Shown here: piece by piece, positions 25,501-34,438 of the stretch
How positions within the stretch are numbered: position 1 is the first letter of the stretch
Layout of the letters: each line of letters opens with the position of its first letter
Assembly: GCF_016909075.1 (NCBI RefSeq)
Contig: NZ_JAFBFC010000004.1
Location: 62,001 to 126,000, forward strand
DNA length: 64,000 bases
Direction: 5' to 3'
DNA from: Priestia iocasae
GTDB taxonomy: Bacteria > Bacillota > Bacilli > Bacillales > Bacillaceae_H
Translations under genes and position numbers: made by a program
The notes under the pieces: model-generated
Database searches by the model: none
The model's input: only the letters and a program-made list of their open reading frames with translations
What the model was told of the DNA's origin: nothing

Positions 25501-25874
25501 AACCAGGCGCATTTAAAATCAAAGAAGGATTCATTGAGATTAATAAAGGTAAACAGGCTTGTGAACTAATGATCAAAAATAACGGTTCTCGCTCCATACA
25601 AATCGGTTCGCACTTTCACTTTGCCGAAGTGAATCCTGCACTTTCTTTTGATCGTAAAAAAGCAATTGGTATGAGACTTGATATTCCAGCTGGTACCGCT
25701 GTTCGCATTGAGCCAGGAGAAGAAAAGACTGTGAGTTTAGTAGAGTTAGGTGGTCGTAAAACGGTGTATGGCTTAAATGGTATGACGGAAGGATTTATTG
25801 ATGAACGAGGTAAGGAAAAAACGCTCAAACATCTGAAAGAAGCAGGATTGGTAACAGAGGAGGTTTTATCATGA
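25497..25874 (+). CDS. ureB: Urease beta subunit
   Basis: The 125-residue protein has the UreB hallmarks: [12 protein letters not shown]-like region ([22 protein letters not shown]) and the [19 protein letters not shown] strand. It is a structural subunit that cradles the alpha-subunit active site. It overlaps ureA by 4 bp and ureC by 4 bp (ATGA), a compact translationally coupled operon. Confidence 0.97.
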   Translation: MKPGAFKIKEGFIEINKGKQACELMIKNNGSRSIQIGSHFHFAEVNPALSFDRKKAIGMRLDIPAGTAVRIEPGEEKTVSLVELGGRKTVYGLNGMTEGFIDERGKEKTLKHLKEAGLVTEEVLS

Positions 25875-27580
25875 AAATGACAAGACAGCACTACGCAGAG
25901 CTTTTTGGCCCAACCGTTGGAGATCAGGTACGCCTTGCTGATACGGATTTATGGATTGAAATTGAAAAAGATTATACCGTATACGGCGAAGAGGTTATCT
26001 TTGGTGGGGGTAAAACAATTCGTGATGGCATGGCTCAAAATGGTCGCATCACTGCTAAAACGGGAGCGCTTGACTTAGTCATCACAAACGCTATTGTGAT
26101 TGATCATACAGGAATCGTAAAAGCAGACATTGGTGTGAAAGACGGAAGAATTGTCGGTGTTGGAAAAAGCGGAAACCCCGATATTATGGATAACGTCGAC
26201 CCTAACTTAGTCATTGGTGCAGGTACAGAGGTCATTTCAGGTGAAGGGAAGATTATAACGGCGGGTGGAGTTGATACGCATATTCACTTTATTTGTCCGC
26301 AGCAAATGGAAGTAGCACTATCCTCTGGTGTGACAACGATGATTGGTGGAGGAACAGGCCCTGCTACGGGTAGTAAAGCAACAACTTGTACGTCTGGTGC
26401 TTGGTACATGGCGCGAATGCTTGAAGCAGCAGAAGAATTCCCTGTAAACGTCGGTTTTTTAGGAAAAGGAAATGCATCACATGCGGCTCCATTAATTGAG
26501 CAAATTGAAGCGGGAGCGGTTGGCCTAAAGCTTCATGAAGACTGGGGATCTACACCTCGAGCCATTGAAACGTGCATGCAAGTCGTTGAAGATGCTGATA
26601 TCCAAGTAGCCATTCATACTGATACGTTAAACGAAGCTGGATTTTTAGAAAATACACTTGAAGCGATTGGAGACCGTGTTATTCATACATACCACATCGA
26701 AGGTGCAGGTGGTGGGCATGCTCCAGACATTATGAAATTAGCATCTTATTCAAATATTTTACCTTCCTCAACGACCCCGACGATGCCTTACACCACGAAT
26801 ACAATGGAAGAACACTTAGATATGATGATGGTTTGTCATCACCTGGATGCAAACGTGCCAGAAGATGTTGCGTTTAGTCAATCACGCATTCGTGCTGCAA
26901 CCATTGCAGCGGAAGACATTTTGCACGACATTGGAGCCATTAGTATGATGTCATCTGACTCACAAGCAATGGGGCGTGTTGGTGAAGTCATTATTCGTAC
27001 ATGGCAAACCGCTCATAAAATGAAAATTCAACGCGGTCACTTACCTGGTGAACAAGGAAACGATAACGAACGTGTGAAACGGTATGTGGCAAAGTATACG
27101 ATTAACCCAGCTATCACACATGGTATTAGCCATGAAGTCGGTTCAATTGAAAAAGGCAAACTTGCAGATCTTGTTTTATGGGATCCCATGTTCTTTGGAG
27201 TGAAGCCTGAACTCGTGTTAAAAGGCGGCATGATTGCTCGTGCACAAATGGGTGATCCGAACGCATCCATTCCGACACCAGAGCCGGTGTTTATGCGTAG
27301 AATGTACGCATCATACGGCAAAGCTAACCGTTCTACTTCCATTACGTTCATGTCTCAAAAAAGTATTGAACTGGGTGTAGCTGATAAACTGGGCTTATCT
27401 AAAATCATTTCACCTGTTCGTAACATTCGAAACTTAAGTAAATTTGATATGAAATTAAACAATGCACTTCCACAAATTGAAGTAAATCCAAAAACGTATC
27501 AAGTGTTTGCGGATGGAAAAGAAATCTCTTGTCAGCCAGTGAGCACTGTGCCGCTTGGTCAACGATACTTTTTATTCTAA
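25871..27580 (+). CDS. ureC: Urease alpha subunit (catalytic)
   Basis: The 569-residue protein has the binickel amidohydrolase ligands: HIHF (near residue 136), the carbamylated Lys in GLKLHEDWG (near 219), His residues in [14 protein letters not shown], and Asp in SSDSQAMGR. The flap loop carries MVCHHLD (Cys and His near 321). All catalytic residues are present, so the subunit should be active once nickel is inserted. The accessory genes ureD, ureE, ureF and ureG are not seen after it; the operon ends at a terminator, as in Bacillus subtilis, whose ureABC operon also lacks them. Confidence 0.98.
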   Translation: MKMTRQHYAELFGPTVGDQVRLADTDLWIEIEKDYTVYGEEVIFGGGKTIRDGMAQNGRITAKTGALDLVITNAIVIDHTGIVKADIGVKDGRIVGVGKSGNPDIMDNVDPNLVIGAGTEVISGEGKIITAGGVDTHIHFICPQQMEVALSSGVTTMIGGGTGPATGSKATTCTSGAWYMARMLEAAEEFPVNVGFLGKGNASHAAPLIEQIEAGAVGLKLHEDWGSTPRAIETCMQVVEDADIQVAIHTDTLNEAGFLENTLEAIGDRVIHTYHIEGAGGGHAPDIMKLASYSNILPSSTTPTMPYTTNTMEEHLDMMMVCHHLDANVPEDVAFSQSRIRAATIAAEDILHDIGAISMMSSDSQAMGRVGEVIIRTWQTAHKMKIQRGHLPGEQGNDNERVKRYVAKYTINPAITHGISHEVGSIEKGKLADLVLWDPMFFGVKPELVLKGGMIARAQMGDPNASIPTPEPVFMRRMYASYGKANRSTSITFMSQKSIELGVADKLGLSKIISPVRNIRNLSKFDMKLNNALPQIEVNPKTYQVFADGKEISCQPVSTVPLGQRYFLF

Positions 27581-27586
27581 AAAAAT

Positions 27587-27616
27587 GACCCCCTTCAAAA
27601 AAGAAGGGGGTTTTGC
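27587..27616 (+). terminator. Terminator after ureC
   Basis: CCCCCTTC (27589-27596) pairs with GAAGGGGG (27603-27610) across a 6-base A loop, followed by TTTT. Confidence 0.9.
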
Positions 27617-27766
27617 TTTGTACAATGGAAGCAGGCGATGTTTATCAATCTATTTGATTACTTCAAGAGCAAAGGTCTTTTTGGATGATGCGGTTCTCTT
27701 ATGAAATTACAAATTGTACATGCGTTCGTCTTTGAGAAGCTAGTATTTTTGGATAAAAGGTATTCT

Positions 27767-27968
27767 TTACGAGTGCAAATAAGAAGTGTTGTAGAGGGAA
27801 CGTTCGCCAACACAAGAATCTACAAACTCATCACCAACACCCATATGATTACCACATCCCCCTAAACGCGTGCACTCGAACGTAAAAGCCTTTGCTAACT
27901 CTTTTGAAATTGTTGACTTCCCAACACTGGCTGGACCTGAAATGTGATAAATAGTTGGTGTTGTTTTT
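27767..27968 (-). pseudogene. P-loop kinase-like fragment
   Basis: On the minus strand a frame without a start codon encodes ISGPASVGKSTISKELAKAF, a good Walker A with following helix, then loses resemblance to any family and stops at 27767. A TGA lies directly upstream in the same frame and the only nearby ATG (27996) is in another frame. It is most likely the decayed 5' part of a small ATP-dependent kinase gene. The rest of the gap 27617-28077 shows nothing else supported. Confidence 0.5.
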
Positions 27969-28077
27969 CACCTGTTTATTAATGGATGCTTCCATTATAA
28001 TACATAAATAGGAGATAAGTAGAGGTGTACAAAAACGAGTTAACCTTATAGAGTAAGATAAAAAGGAGTGATAAAAG

Positions 28078-28449
28078 GTGTCTTGTGTATTTTGTGACAT
28101 GTCTGCTAAAAAGCGTCTACTAGAAAATGAGCATGCTTTTGCTTTTTATGATAGATACCCCGTACAAAATGGGCATTTACTCATTGTGACTAAAAGACAC
28201 ATTTCTTCTTATTTTGAAGCGTCAACTGGCGAGATGATGGCTATGAATGAATTATTACATAACGGCAAAAAGTTATTAGACGAGCAATATCAACCTGACG
28301 GCTACAACATTGGTGTGAATGTCGGAGAATATGGCGGGCAAACGATTATGCACCTGCATATGCATTTGATACCGCGCTACAAAGGAGATATGGAAGATCC
28401 TCGTGGGGGGATTCGAAAAGCCATTCCTAACATTGTACCTTATCCATAG
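28078..28449 (+). CDS. HIT-family nucleotide hydrolase
   Basis: The 123-residue protein starts with CVFCDM and carries the histidine triad HLHMHLIPR near residue 98. An NGHLLIVTKRH strand lies upstream, as in Fhit/HinT-like proteins. HIT proteins hydrolyse or transfer nucleotidyl groups from dinucleotides or adenylated small molecules. The start is GTG at 28078 after AAAGGAG. It is the first gene of a compact three-gene group; the MazG-like gene follows 14 bp later. Confidence 0.92.
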   Translation: MSCVFCDMSAKKRLLENEHAFAFYDRYPVQNGHLLIVTKRHISSYFEASTGEMMAMNELLHNGKKLLDEQYQPDGYNIGVNVGEYGGQTIMHLHMHLIPRYKGDMEDPRGGIRKAIPNIVPYP

Positions 28450-28463
28450 AAGGAGGAAATTTT

Positions 28464-28790
28464 ATGCCAACCTACAACAAGCTAGTAAGAGATCATATTC
28501 CAGAAATTATTGAACAAACAGGAAAAGCATACAAAACGGTAATTTTAACAGAAGCAGCATACATATTAGAATTAAAAAAGAAAGCACAGGAAGAATTAAA
28601 GGAATACCTAGAAAGCCAAAATGATGAAGAAGCGATTGAAGAACTTGCTGACCTCCTTGAAGTTGTTCATGCATTAGCGAAAGTGCATGGTTCCTCAATT
28701 GAAAAAATAGAAAGCATTCGTCAAAAGAAAGCGGAAACACGTGGAGGTTTTCAAGATAGAATCTTCTTAATTGATGTGGACGATGAGTAA
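28464..28790 (+). CDS. MazG-like nucleotide pyrophosphohydrolase
   Basis: The 108-residue protein opens with YNKLVRDHIPEIIEQTG and has the all-alpha NTP-PPase metal site: EELKEYLES and EEAIEELADLLEVVHAL (E-x-x-E and D residues near 44-70). This family (phosphoribosyl-ATP pyrophosphohydrolase-like) removes pyrophosphate from NTPs. The ATG follows AGAAGGAGG. Its last 8 bases overlap the helicase start (ATGAGTAA), a sign of coupled expression. Confidence 0.9.
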   Translation: MPTYNKLVRDHIPEIIEQTGKAYKTVILTEAAYILELKKKAQEELKEYLESQNDEEAIEELADLLEVVHALAKVHGSSIEKIESIRQKKAETRGGFQDRIFLIDVDDE

Positions 28791-31221
28791 AGTAGAACTA
28801 GTGACGAATCAAGTGGGGCAGCGTATCAAAAATGAAATTGAGCACGCCACGAGCGTTTATATTCTTACATCTTTTGTGATGGATTCCGGAGTCAAATGGC
28901 TTTCTCATGAACTTTTAAAAGCGCTAGAGCGAGGGGTAGAAGTGAAAGTGTTAGCGGGTGATTACTTATATGTAACGCAGCCACATGCATTAAAAAGGTT
29001 AATCTCGCTTCATCCAAATATTGAAGTGCGTCTTTGGAGAAGTAAAGGGAAATCTTTTCATCCAAAGGCTTACATGTTTGGATCATCTGAAAGAGAAGGT
29101 GTATTAATTGTGGGCTCTTCAAATTTATCAGCTTCCGCTCTTTCTCACGGTGTAGAGTGGAGTTTACGAGTGGAAGATACCATGCAAGGTGGGCCTATCA
29201 ATGAGGCTTATAATGAATTCATTCGTTTGTTTCAACATGATCAAACGATACCGGTTAATACTGAGACCGTTGAGGTGTACGAGCAAGAGCATGAGCTTTA
29301 TCATCGTAAACATCCATACATAATTAAAGAGTGGACAACCTCTGAAGAAGAAGATCTTATGCTTCCAAATGAAGAAAAAGAAGGCAAGCTTGTTATTCAT
29401 GAATCACCTGTGCCTTACAATCCAATTATTGAGCCAAGGTTTGCGCAAATTGAAGCCCTTGAATCGTTAAACGAAACGTATAATGAAGAAGGCTACAACA
29501 AAGCGATGGTTGTGATGGCAACAGGTCTTGGGAAAACGTATTTAGCTGCCTTTTTCGCAAAGCAATTTAAGAGAGTTCTATTTATTGCACACCGAGAAGA
29601 AATCTTGTATCAAGCAAAAACATCTTTTCAGGTCGTTATGCCAGATAAGACGGGCGGAATTTATAGTGGAAAAGTAAAAGAAAGTGAAAACGACTTTGTG
29701 TTTGCATCTATTTACACATTAAGCATGGAGCGACACCTTTATCATTTTAAGGAAAATGAGTTTGATTTAATTGTGGTGGATGAATTTCATCATGCAGCGG
29801 CGAACACGTATCAAAAAGTAATGAATTATTTTAAACCAGTGTTTTTACTTGGTATTACGGCAACGCCAAATCGAATGGACAACAAAGATGTATATGGGCT
29901 ATGTGACGGAAATGTGGCGTACAACATGCATTTCATTGAAGCGATACAAAAAGGGTGGTTAGCACCTTTTCATTATTATGGAGTGTATGATGATATTGAT
30001 TATTCATCTATCACATGGCTTGGTACAAAATACGATCAAGAAGAGTTGTTAGCAGCACAACTACGAGAAGAACATGCAGATTTAATTAGAAAAGCATGGG
30101 AAAAGCATAAGCAAACAAAAACTATTGGGTTTTGCTCATCCATTGAGCAAGCGAATTTTCTTTCACAACAGTTTAATAAACATGGCTATCAAACAATTAG
30201 TTTACACTCTAAAACGGTAAACATGTCACGCTTGGATGCAATCAAGAAGCTCGAGAATGAAGAAATCGATATTATCTTTACCGTCGACTTATTTAATGAA
30301 GGAACGGATATTCCATCAGTTGATACGCTTCTTATGGTGCGACCAACAGAATCGCTTACGGTATTTACACAACAAGTAGGACGAGGATTACGGCTTCATG
30401 AAAATAAAGCACATTGTACAATCATTGATTTGATTGGAAACTATCGAAACGCTGATCATAAGTTTTCATTGTTTTATGTTGAAGGTAAGAACAGTAAGAA
30501 CAAGCCGTCCTCGCTACCTACGATTCCAGCTAACTGTGAGTTCAATCTTGAAACAAAAGCAATTGATTTGTTAGAGCACCTTTCAAAAAAGCGTCATCGT
30601 CGTAAAGAACAATTGAAGGAAGCCTATTTAGATTTGAAAAGGGAGATTGGTAGAAGACCTACTTACCAAGAACTACATTTGTATGGAAGAGAACCTGCTA
30701 CTACATATAAACAGGAATTTAAGTCATATGTTGGTTTCCTATCATGGGCAACTGAATTATCAGAGTTGGAACAAGAAGTCTTTTACCTATATGAATCGTG
30801 GCTAGTAGAAGCAGAAAAAACAGGTATGACGAAAAGTTATAAGATGGTTGTGTTAAAAGGAATGTTAGAGCGTGGAAAAGAGTTGTGGCTTACTCCGGTA
30901 ACTCCGCAAGAACTAGCACCATTCTTTCATGCGTATTTAACAGAAAAGACGTATCGCAAAAAAATTGATTTCTCGGATAAGTCATCAAAGCAACTCTGGA
31001 ACTATAGTGAAGAGAAGGTAAGTAAGCGCATTGCGGAAATGCCTATGACAAAGTGGAGTGGTTCTTCAAATGGAGTTGTGACATTTAAAGGTAATCAATT
31101 TACATTCAATATTGATGTGGAAAATCCGATTCTGAACGAAATCCTTTATGAATGGACTGTACAAATATGTGAGTATCGACTTGCTTCTTACTTTGAGAGG
31201 AAAGCAACACCAAACTCCTAA
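28783..31221 (+). CDS. PLD-nuclease/SF2 helicase fusion protein (DUF3427-like)
   Basis: The 812-residue protein has an N-terminal phospholipase D-type domain with HPKAYMF (near residue 93) and GSSNLSASAL. An SF2 helicase core follows: Walker A ATGLGKT (near 247), the DEAH-box variant DEFH (near 333), GITATPNR (near 363) and the arginine finger region QQVGRGLR (near 530). A C-terminal domain of about 220 residues (KREIGRRPTYQEL onward) is helical. The start is the ATG overlapping the MazG-like stop; TTG/ATG codons at 28771-28774 are possible alternatives. Such proteins are annotated as DNA repair or restriction-like helicases. A nuclease with one HxK motif would need to dimerise. Its role with HIT and MazG is unknown. 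Confidence 0.88.
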   Translation: MSKVELVTNQVGQRIKNEIEHATSVYILTSFVMDSGVKWLSHELLKALERGVEVKVLAGDYLYVTQPHALKRLISLHPNIEVRLWRSKGKSFHPKAYMFGSSEREGVLIVGSSNLSASALSHGVEWSLRVEDTMQGGPINEAYNEFIRLFQHDQTIPVNTETVEVYEQEHELYHRKHPYIIKEWTTSEEEDLMLPNEEKEGKLVIHESPVPYNPIIEPRFAQIEALESLNETYNEEGYNKAMVVMATGLGKTYLAAFFAKQFKRVLFIAHREEILYQAKTSFQVVMPDKTGGIYSGKVKESENDFVFASIYTLSMERHLYHFKENEFDLIVVDEFHHAAANTYQKVMNYFKPVFLLGITATPNRMDNKDVYGLCDGNVAYNMHFIEAIQKGWLAPFHYYGVYDDIDYSSITWLGTKYDQEELLAAQLREEHADLIRKAWEKHKQTKTIGFCSSIEQANFLSQQFNKHGYQTISLHSKTVNMSRLDAIKKLENEEIDIIFTVDLFNEGTDIPSVDTLLMVRPTESLTVFTQQVGRGLRLHENKAHCTIIDLIGNYRNADHKFSLFYVEGKNSKNKPSSLPTIPANCEFNLETKAIDLLEHLSKKRHRRKEQLKEAYLDLKREIGRRPTYQELHLYGREPATTYKQEFKSYVGFLSWATELSELEQEVFYLYESWLVEAEKTGMTKSYKMVVLKGMLERGKELWLTPVTPQELAPFFHAYLTEKTYRKKIDFSDKSSKQLWNYSEEKVSKRIAEMPMTKWSGSSNGVVTFKGNQFTFNIDVENPILNEILYEWTVQICEYRLASYFERKATPNS

Positions 31222-31243
31222 TCTAAGAGTTTGGTTTCTTTTT
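31209..31243 (+). terminator. Terminator after the helicase
   Basis: ACCAAACTC (31209-31217) pairs with GAGTTTGGT (31227-31235), followed by a T-rich tail. The stem overlaps the end of the coding region. Confidence 0.8.
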
Positions 31244-31409
31244 ATAAGTAAAAATAACTAGATTTCTCTTCAGTTAATTATAACTTTAGACTCATTTACC
31301 TTCTTTTTGTTCACAATTTCGTCACAAACTCTTCTTTTTTAACATGCCATCCGATACATTTAGAGGGGGAGTTTGTTCTACCCGATAAATAGGTAAAGGG
31401 GAGAAGTGT

Positions 31410-32906
31410 GTGAAGCGTTTGTTAATGTTGGTATTTGTTTTATGGTTTGCAATTCCGATTGGAGTACAAGCGGGCAGTATCGGAGGAAAAAATGACCCTT
31501 CTGGTATTCCTGGTCAATGGTATCTCGGAGATACTCCTGCTTCGATTGATCCAGCAAAGCCACCAATTGTATTTGTGCATGGGTTTAACAGCTCATCGAA
31601 AACTTGGTGGGAAAACAATGATATGTATCAAACCGCTTATCAAAATGGGTATCAAACAGCTTTTATTGATGTGCATCCAGATAAAAATATGTGGACGAAT
31701 GGTCCATTGCTTTCAACAAAACTTCGTGAGATTTACAACCATTTCGGAGGCAAAAAGCTTGTCGTCGTTGCACATAGTAAAGGCGGTATCGATACACAAA
31801 ATGCACTCGTCCATCAAGGGGCATATCCATATGTGTCCAACCTCATCACGTTATCTACTCCACATCATGGTTCGCAACTAGCTGATCTTGCCTACAGTAG
31901 CTGGACAAGCTGGCTATCAGGCATTCTTGGTAGTAAAAATGATGCAACCTACTCACTTCAAATGGCTTACATGAAAAACTATCGAACTCAAACTGATTCA
32001 CACGCAAATCTATACCGAAATCCAATTTACACATTTGGTGGTACAAGCTGGGGTGGCTTCGGTTCAGCTCTTTATTGGGGAGGCGTGTATTTAAATTCTT
32101 ACGGAAAAAATGACGGAGCAGTAACGGTAACAAGCTCTCGCTTACCTTACGCAACAGAAGTACGTGTCAGCAGTTGGGATCATTCTTCTATAAGAGAAGG
32201 ACGTTCAACGTTCTCATTATTCAAGCCATATTTAACAAGTACACAAGCAGCTTCATTTGTTGCTTCGAGCTTTGCAGAAGCAAGCGCAAGTTTAGATGAA
32301 GAAGCAGAAGATAGTAACGAAATTCATCGCGGTGGCCAATTTAAGAAGCAAGCTACACAAACATTTACCATTGAAGACGGTACTCAACAAATCGATGTTG
32401 ATTGGTTAACTGATCAGAAAATGGATGACGTTCAACTTGTGAGTCCGTCTGGAAAAGTGCACAGCAAGCCTGCTCGGTCAAAAGATGAAGGTATTTTTAA
32501 AGGAGCACATCACCATATGTTCCAAGTCGCTTCACCAGAAGCGGGAACATGGAAAGTGGAAGTAAAGCATAAAAAAGCTGCGTACTTAATGAGTGTAAAC
32601 ATCACAAGCGCATTAAATGAAGATGTGCATCTTGAGTCCGTTACTCCATCATCTCTTGAAGTGACGCATACGGAAAATAAGATTCAACAAATTGACGGAG
32701 ACATTAAAATTACGAAAAACGGCAAAACGATCAACAAACAATTTAAAAACATGAACAAAAAACAAAAAATTGCTGCGTCCTTTACAGAAGAAGGCGTGTA
32801 CAACATTACCCTTGATGTAAAAGGAACAACGAAAAACGGCAAGTCATTTGAGCGTACACTTGTGAAATCTGTGTATGTAGATCGAAACGGGAAAGTATAT
32901 AAATAA
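31410..32906 (+). CDS. Secreted lipase/esterase with C-terminal beta domains
   Basis: The 498-residue protein has a signal peptide (residues 1-21, cleavage after VQA) and a lipase domain with the oxyanion VFVHGFNSSSKTWW and nucleophile AHSKGG (Ser near residue 128); a His in SWDHSSIREG (near 252) and an Asp in KNDGAVTV are plausible triad partners. After about residue 290 come regions with the VDWLTDQKMDDVQLVSPSGK pattern of pre-peptidase-like beta domains. The start is GTG at 31410 after AAAGGGGAG. It is probably an exported lipid or ester hydrolase; the exact substrate is unknown. Confidence 0.88.
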   Translation: MKRLLMLVFVLWFAIPIGVQAGSIGGKNDPSGIPGQWYLGDTPASIDPAKPPIVFVHGFNSSSKTWWENNDMYQTAYQNGYQTAFIDVHPDKNMWTNGPLLSTKLREIYNHFGGKKLVVVAHSKGGIDTQNALVHQGAYPYVSNLITLSTPHHGSQLADLAYSSWTSWLSGILGSKNDATYSLQMAYMKNYRTQTDSHANLYRNPIYTFGGTSWGGFGSALYWGGVYLNSYGKNDGAVTVTSSRLPYATEVRVSSWDHSSIREGRSTFSLFKPYLTSTQAASFVASSFAEASASLDEEAEDSNEIHRGGQFKKQATQTFTIEDGTQQIDVDWLTDQKMDDVQLVSPSGKVHSKPARSKDEGIFKGAHHHMFQVASPEAGTWKVEVKHKKAAYLMSVNITSALNEDVHLESVTPSSLEVTHTENKIQQIDGDIKITKNGKTINKQFKNMNKKQKIAASFTEEGVYNITLDVKGTTKNGKSFERTLVKSVYVDRNGKVYK

Positions 32907-32910
32907 CTAA

Positions 32911-32961
32911 AGGAAGGTTCTGGGTGTAAGAAGTATTTGACACCTAGAACCTTCCTTTTTT
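32911..32961 (+). terminator. Terminator after the lipase gene
   Basis: A 17-bp stem (AGGAAGGTTCTGGGTGT at 32911-32927 with 32940-32956, one G-T pair) is followed by TTTTT. Confidence 0.85.
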
Positions 32962-32991
32962 ATAGTAAAAGTGTAAAACATATTTGACACC
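32923..32991 (+). repeat. Two copies of a GTGTAA...TATTTGACACC element
   Basis: Bases 32924-32944 and 32971-32991 are 21-base near-copies (18 of 21 identical) beginning GTGTAA and ending TATTTGACACC. The first forms the tip of the lipase terminator; the second sits in another hairpin (GTAAAAGTGT at 32965-32974 with ACACCTTTTAC at 32987-32997). They look like a dispersed Bacillus repeat; a genome-wide count would settle it. Confidence 0.5.
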
Positions 32992-33016
32992 TTTTACAGA
33001 AGAAGGATGAAGAAAG

Positions 33017-33198
33017 ATGCATAATCGAATGAAAGAGTAGCGAGAAGTGAAAAGTATTTCGCAAGGAAGCTAGCTGCCTTGTGTGATGTGAGTCGTCAAA
33101 CGATTAATGCGGTTGAAAACAACAAGTACGATCCCAGTCTGCAATTAGCGTTTGACATCGCAAAGTAACTAGATGTAACGGTTGATGAATTATTTTAA
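33017..33198 (+). pseudogene. Inactivated Xre-family regulator
   Basis: Reading across frames gives MHNRMKE-x-REVKSISQG, then KLAALCDVSRQTINAVENNK and YDPSLQLAFDIAK-x-LDVTVDELF, the full length of a small Xre helix-turn-helix protein of the YvaO/DUF2178-partner type. It is broken by TAG at codon 8, a frameshift near 33067 and TAA before the LDVTVDELF end. It directly precedes the membrane protein at 33231, the usual partner of such regulators. Confidence 0.85.
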
Positions 33199-33230
33199 AT
33201 GAAGGGAAAGAGAAGAAATGAGAGGTAATT

Positions 33231-33653
33231 ATGTACTTTTTCATTAGTTTAGTTATAGCACTTATTGCGTATTTTGTAGATTATCCACTTATATCCATCG
33301 GATCTATCTTTATCACGATTTATGGCTTAATCATTTCTATTATTGGGCTTGTTCAAAAGAAAGCGACAGTTCATTTTTCTATACATATAAGTCGTCTCAT
33401 AGTTAGTAGCAACATTCCAATTCTAAACTATATCTTGTTTTTGCTTACAGGCATCGGATTATGGGAACCAACAGCATACGGGCCGTTTCCAGATAAGTTT
33501 TACTGGTTTTTCGGTTTTCAAATAATTTACGTATTAATGCCAGAAGTTCTCAGTAGATTCGTAAATAACCGTAATCACAAGGTTAAAACAGGATGGTCTA
33601 TCTTTTACCCATGCTTATTTCTTTTAGTGTTTTTTATTTATATCACTCTTTAA
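33231..33653 (+). CDS. Membrane protein (140 aa), unknown
   Basis: The protein has four to five hydrophobic segments (residues 3-18, 20-41, 63-78, 88-106, 122-138). It sits 32 bp after an inactivated Xre regulator, so it may have been part of a regulator/membrane protein pair. The ribosome binding site (GAGAGG) is moderate. No named family is recognised. Confidence 0.65.
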   Translation: MYFFISLVIALIAYFVDYPLISIGSIFITIYGLIISIIGLVQKKATVHFSIHISRLIVSSNIPILNYILFLLTGIGLWEPTAYGPFPDKFYWFFGFQIIYVLMPEVLSRFVNNRNHKVKTGWSIFYPCLFLLVFFIYITL

Positions 33654-33672
33654 ACAAGCTAGCACCAGTGTG

Positions 33673-33701
33673 AAAGACCTTTGTACAAGGTCTTTTATTT
33701 T
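33673..33701. terminator. Terminator between the membrane protein and DUF3231 genes
   Basis: AAAGACCTT (33673-33681) / AAGGTCTTT (33687-33695) stem with a 5-base loop and T-rich tail; it can serve both convergent genes. Confidence 0.8.
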
Positions 33702-33718
33702 TGTTGAAAGCAAGAAAA

Positions 33719-34261
33719 TCAAGGTGCTCCAGGTGGATAATAATAAGGTGGCATTTTTAACCAACCATGCGCTCTCATTTTTGTTTTGACGTCCATTCCA
33801 AACACTGCTTTTTCCGAATGAAATCGCATCCACATTAAGCCGATGTCATTGCGAACGCTTTGGCTAATGTTTGTGGAACACATAACAATATTTGAAGCGA
33901 CTTTTACTGAAATGAGATTAGCAATTTCAGTATCCGTTGCTTTTACTCCTAAAGGTACAGCATTTGGATCTGACTTTGGCTTATGCTCACTCGTGTCGGG
34001 TAGTGAGAGACCTTCTTTCAGCATCAACTCTTTTAACGTTGCCATTTGATGATCGGCAAGCTTTTGTGACTCTTTTAATAACTCAATTAGTACGTTATCA
34101 GTCGTTGAATTTAGCGCTGCTTCAACAACTGGAACTTCTTCAGCAAGTGCGGTGTAATAAAGCCAGCATCCCATTGCTTCCCCAATGTGTAGTCGTGGCT
34201 TAGGATCATCATCAAATCTTGTTTTTAAATAATCAAAGAATGCCTCAATCTTTTTAGGCAT
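33719..34261 (-). CDS. DUF3231-family protein (ferritin-like helical bundle)
   Basis: The 180-residue protein is predicted to be mostly helical with an LHIGEAMGCWLYYTALAEEVP opening, the LPDTSEHKP loop typical of DUF3231 (CotF-like) proteins, and a C-terminal MKMPPYYYPPGA-like tail (LKMPPYYYPPGAP). Family members include spore coat-related proteins; function is not established. The ATG at 34261 follows GAGGTG; the TTG at 34267 overlaps it. It contains one copy of a domain that is often duplicated. Confidence 0.8.
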   Translation of the reverse strand: MPKKIEAFFDYLKTRFDDDPKPRLHIGEAMGCWLYYTALAEEVPVVEAALNSTTDNVLIELLKESQKLADHQMATLKELMLKEGLSLPDTSEHKPKSDPNAVPLGVKATDTEIANLISVKVASNIVMCSTNISQSVRNDIGLMWMRFHSEKAVFGMDVKTKMRAHGWLKMPPYYYPPGAP

Positions 34262-34438
34262 AGTCAAACACCTCGTTCTCTGTAGTCAAACATAGTATTC
34301 ACAAAAAATGGGTTTATACACGTGTTTTTTACGGATTGATGATTAGCTTGTTGGCTCTCACTCTAACTTTGAAAGATCGGAATAATTGGCTATCTTCCTA
34401 ATACACTTTAAAGAATTCATGAGTGAGGAGGATGCATA

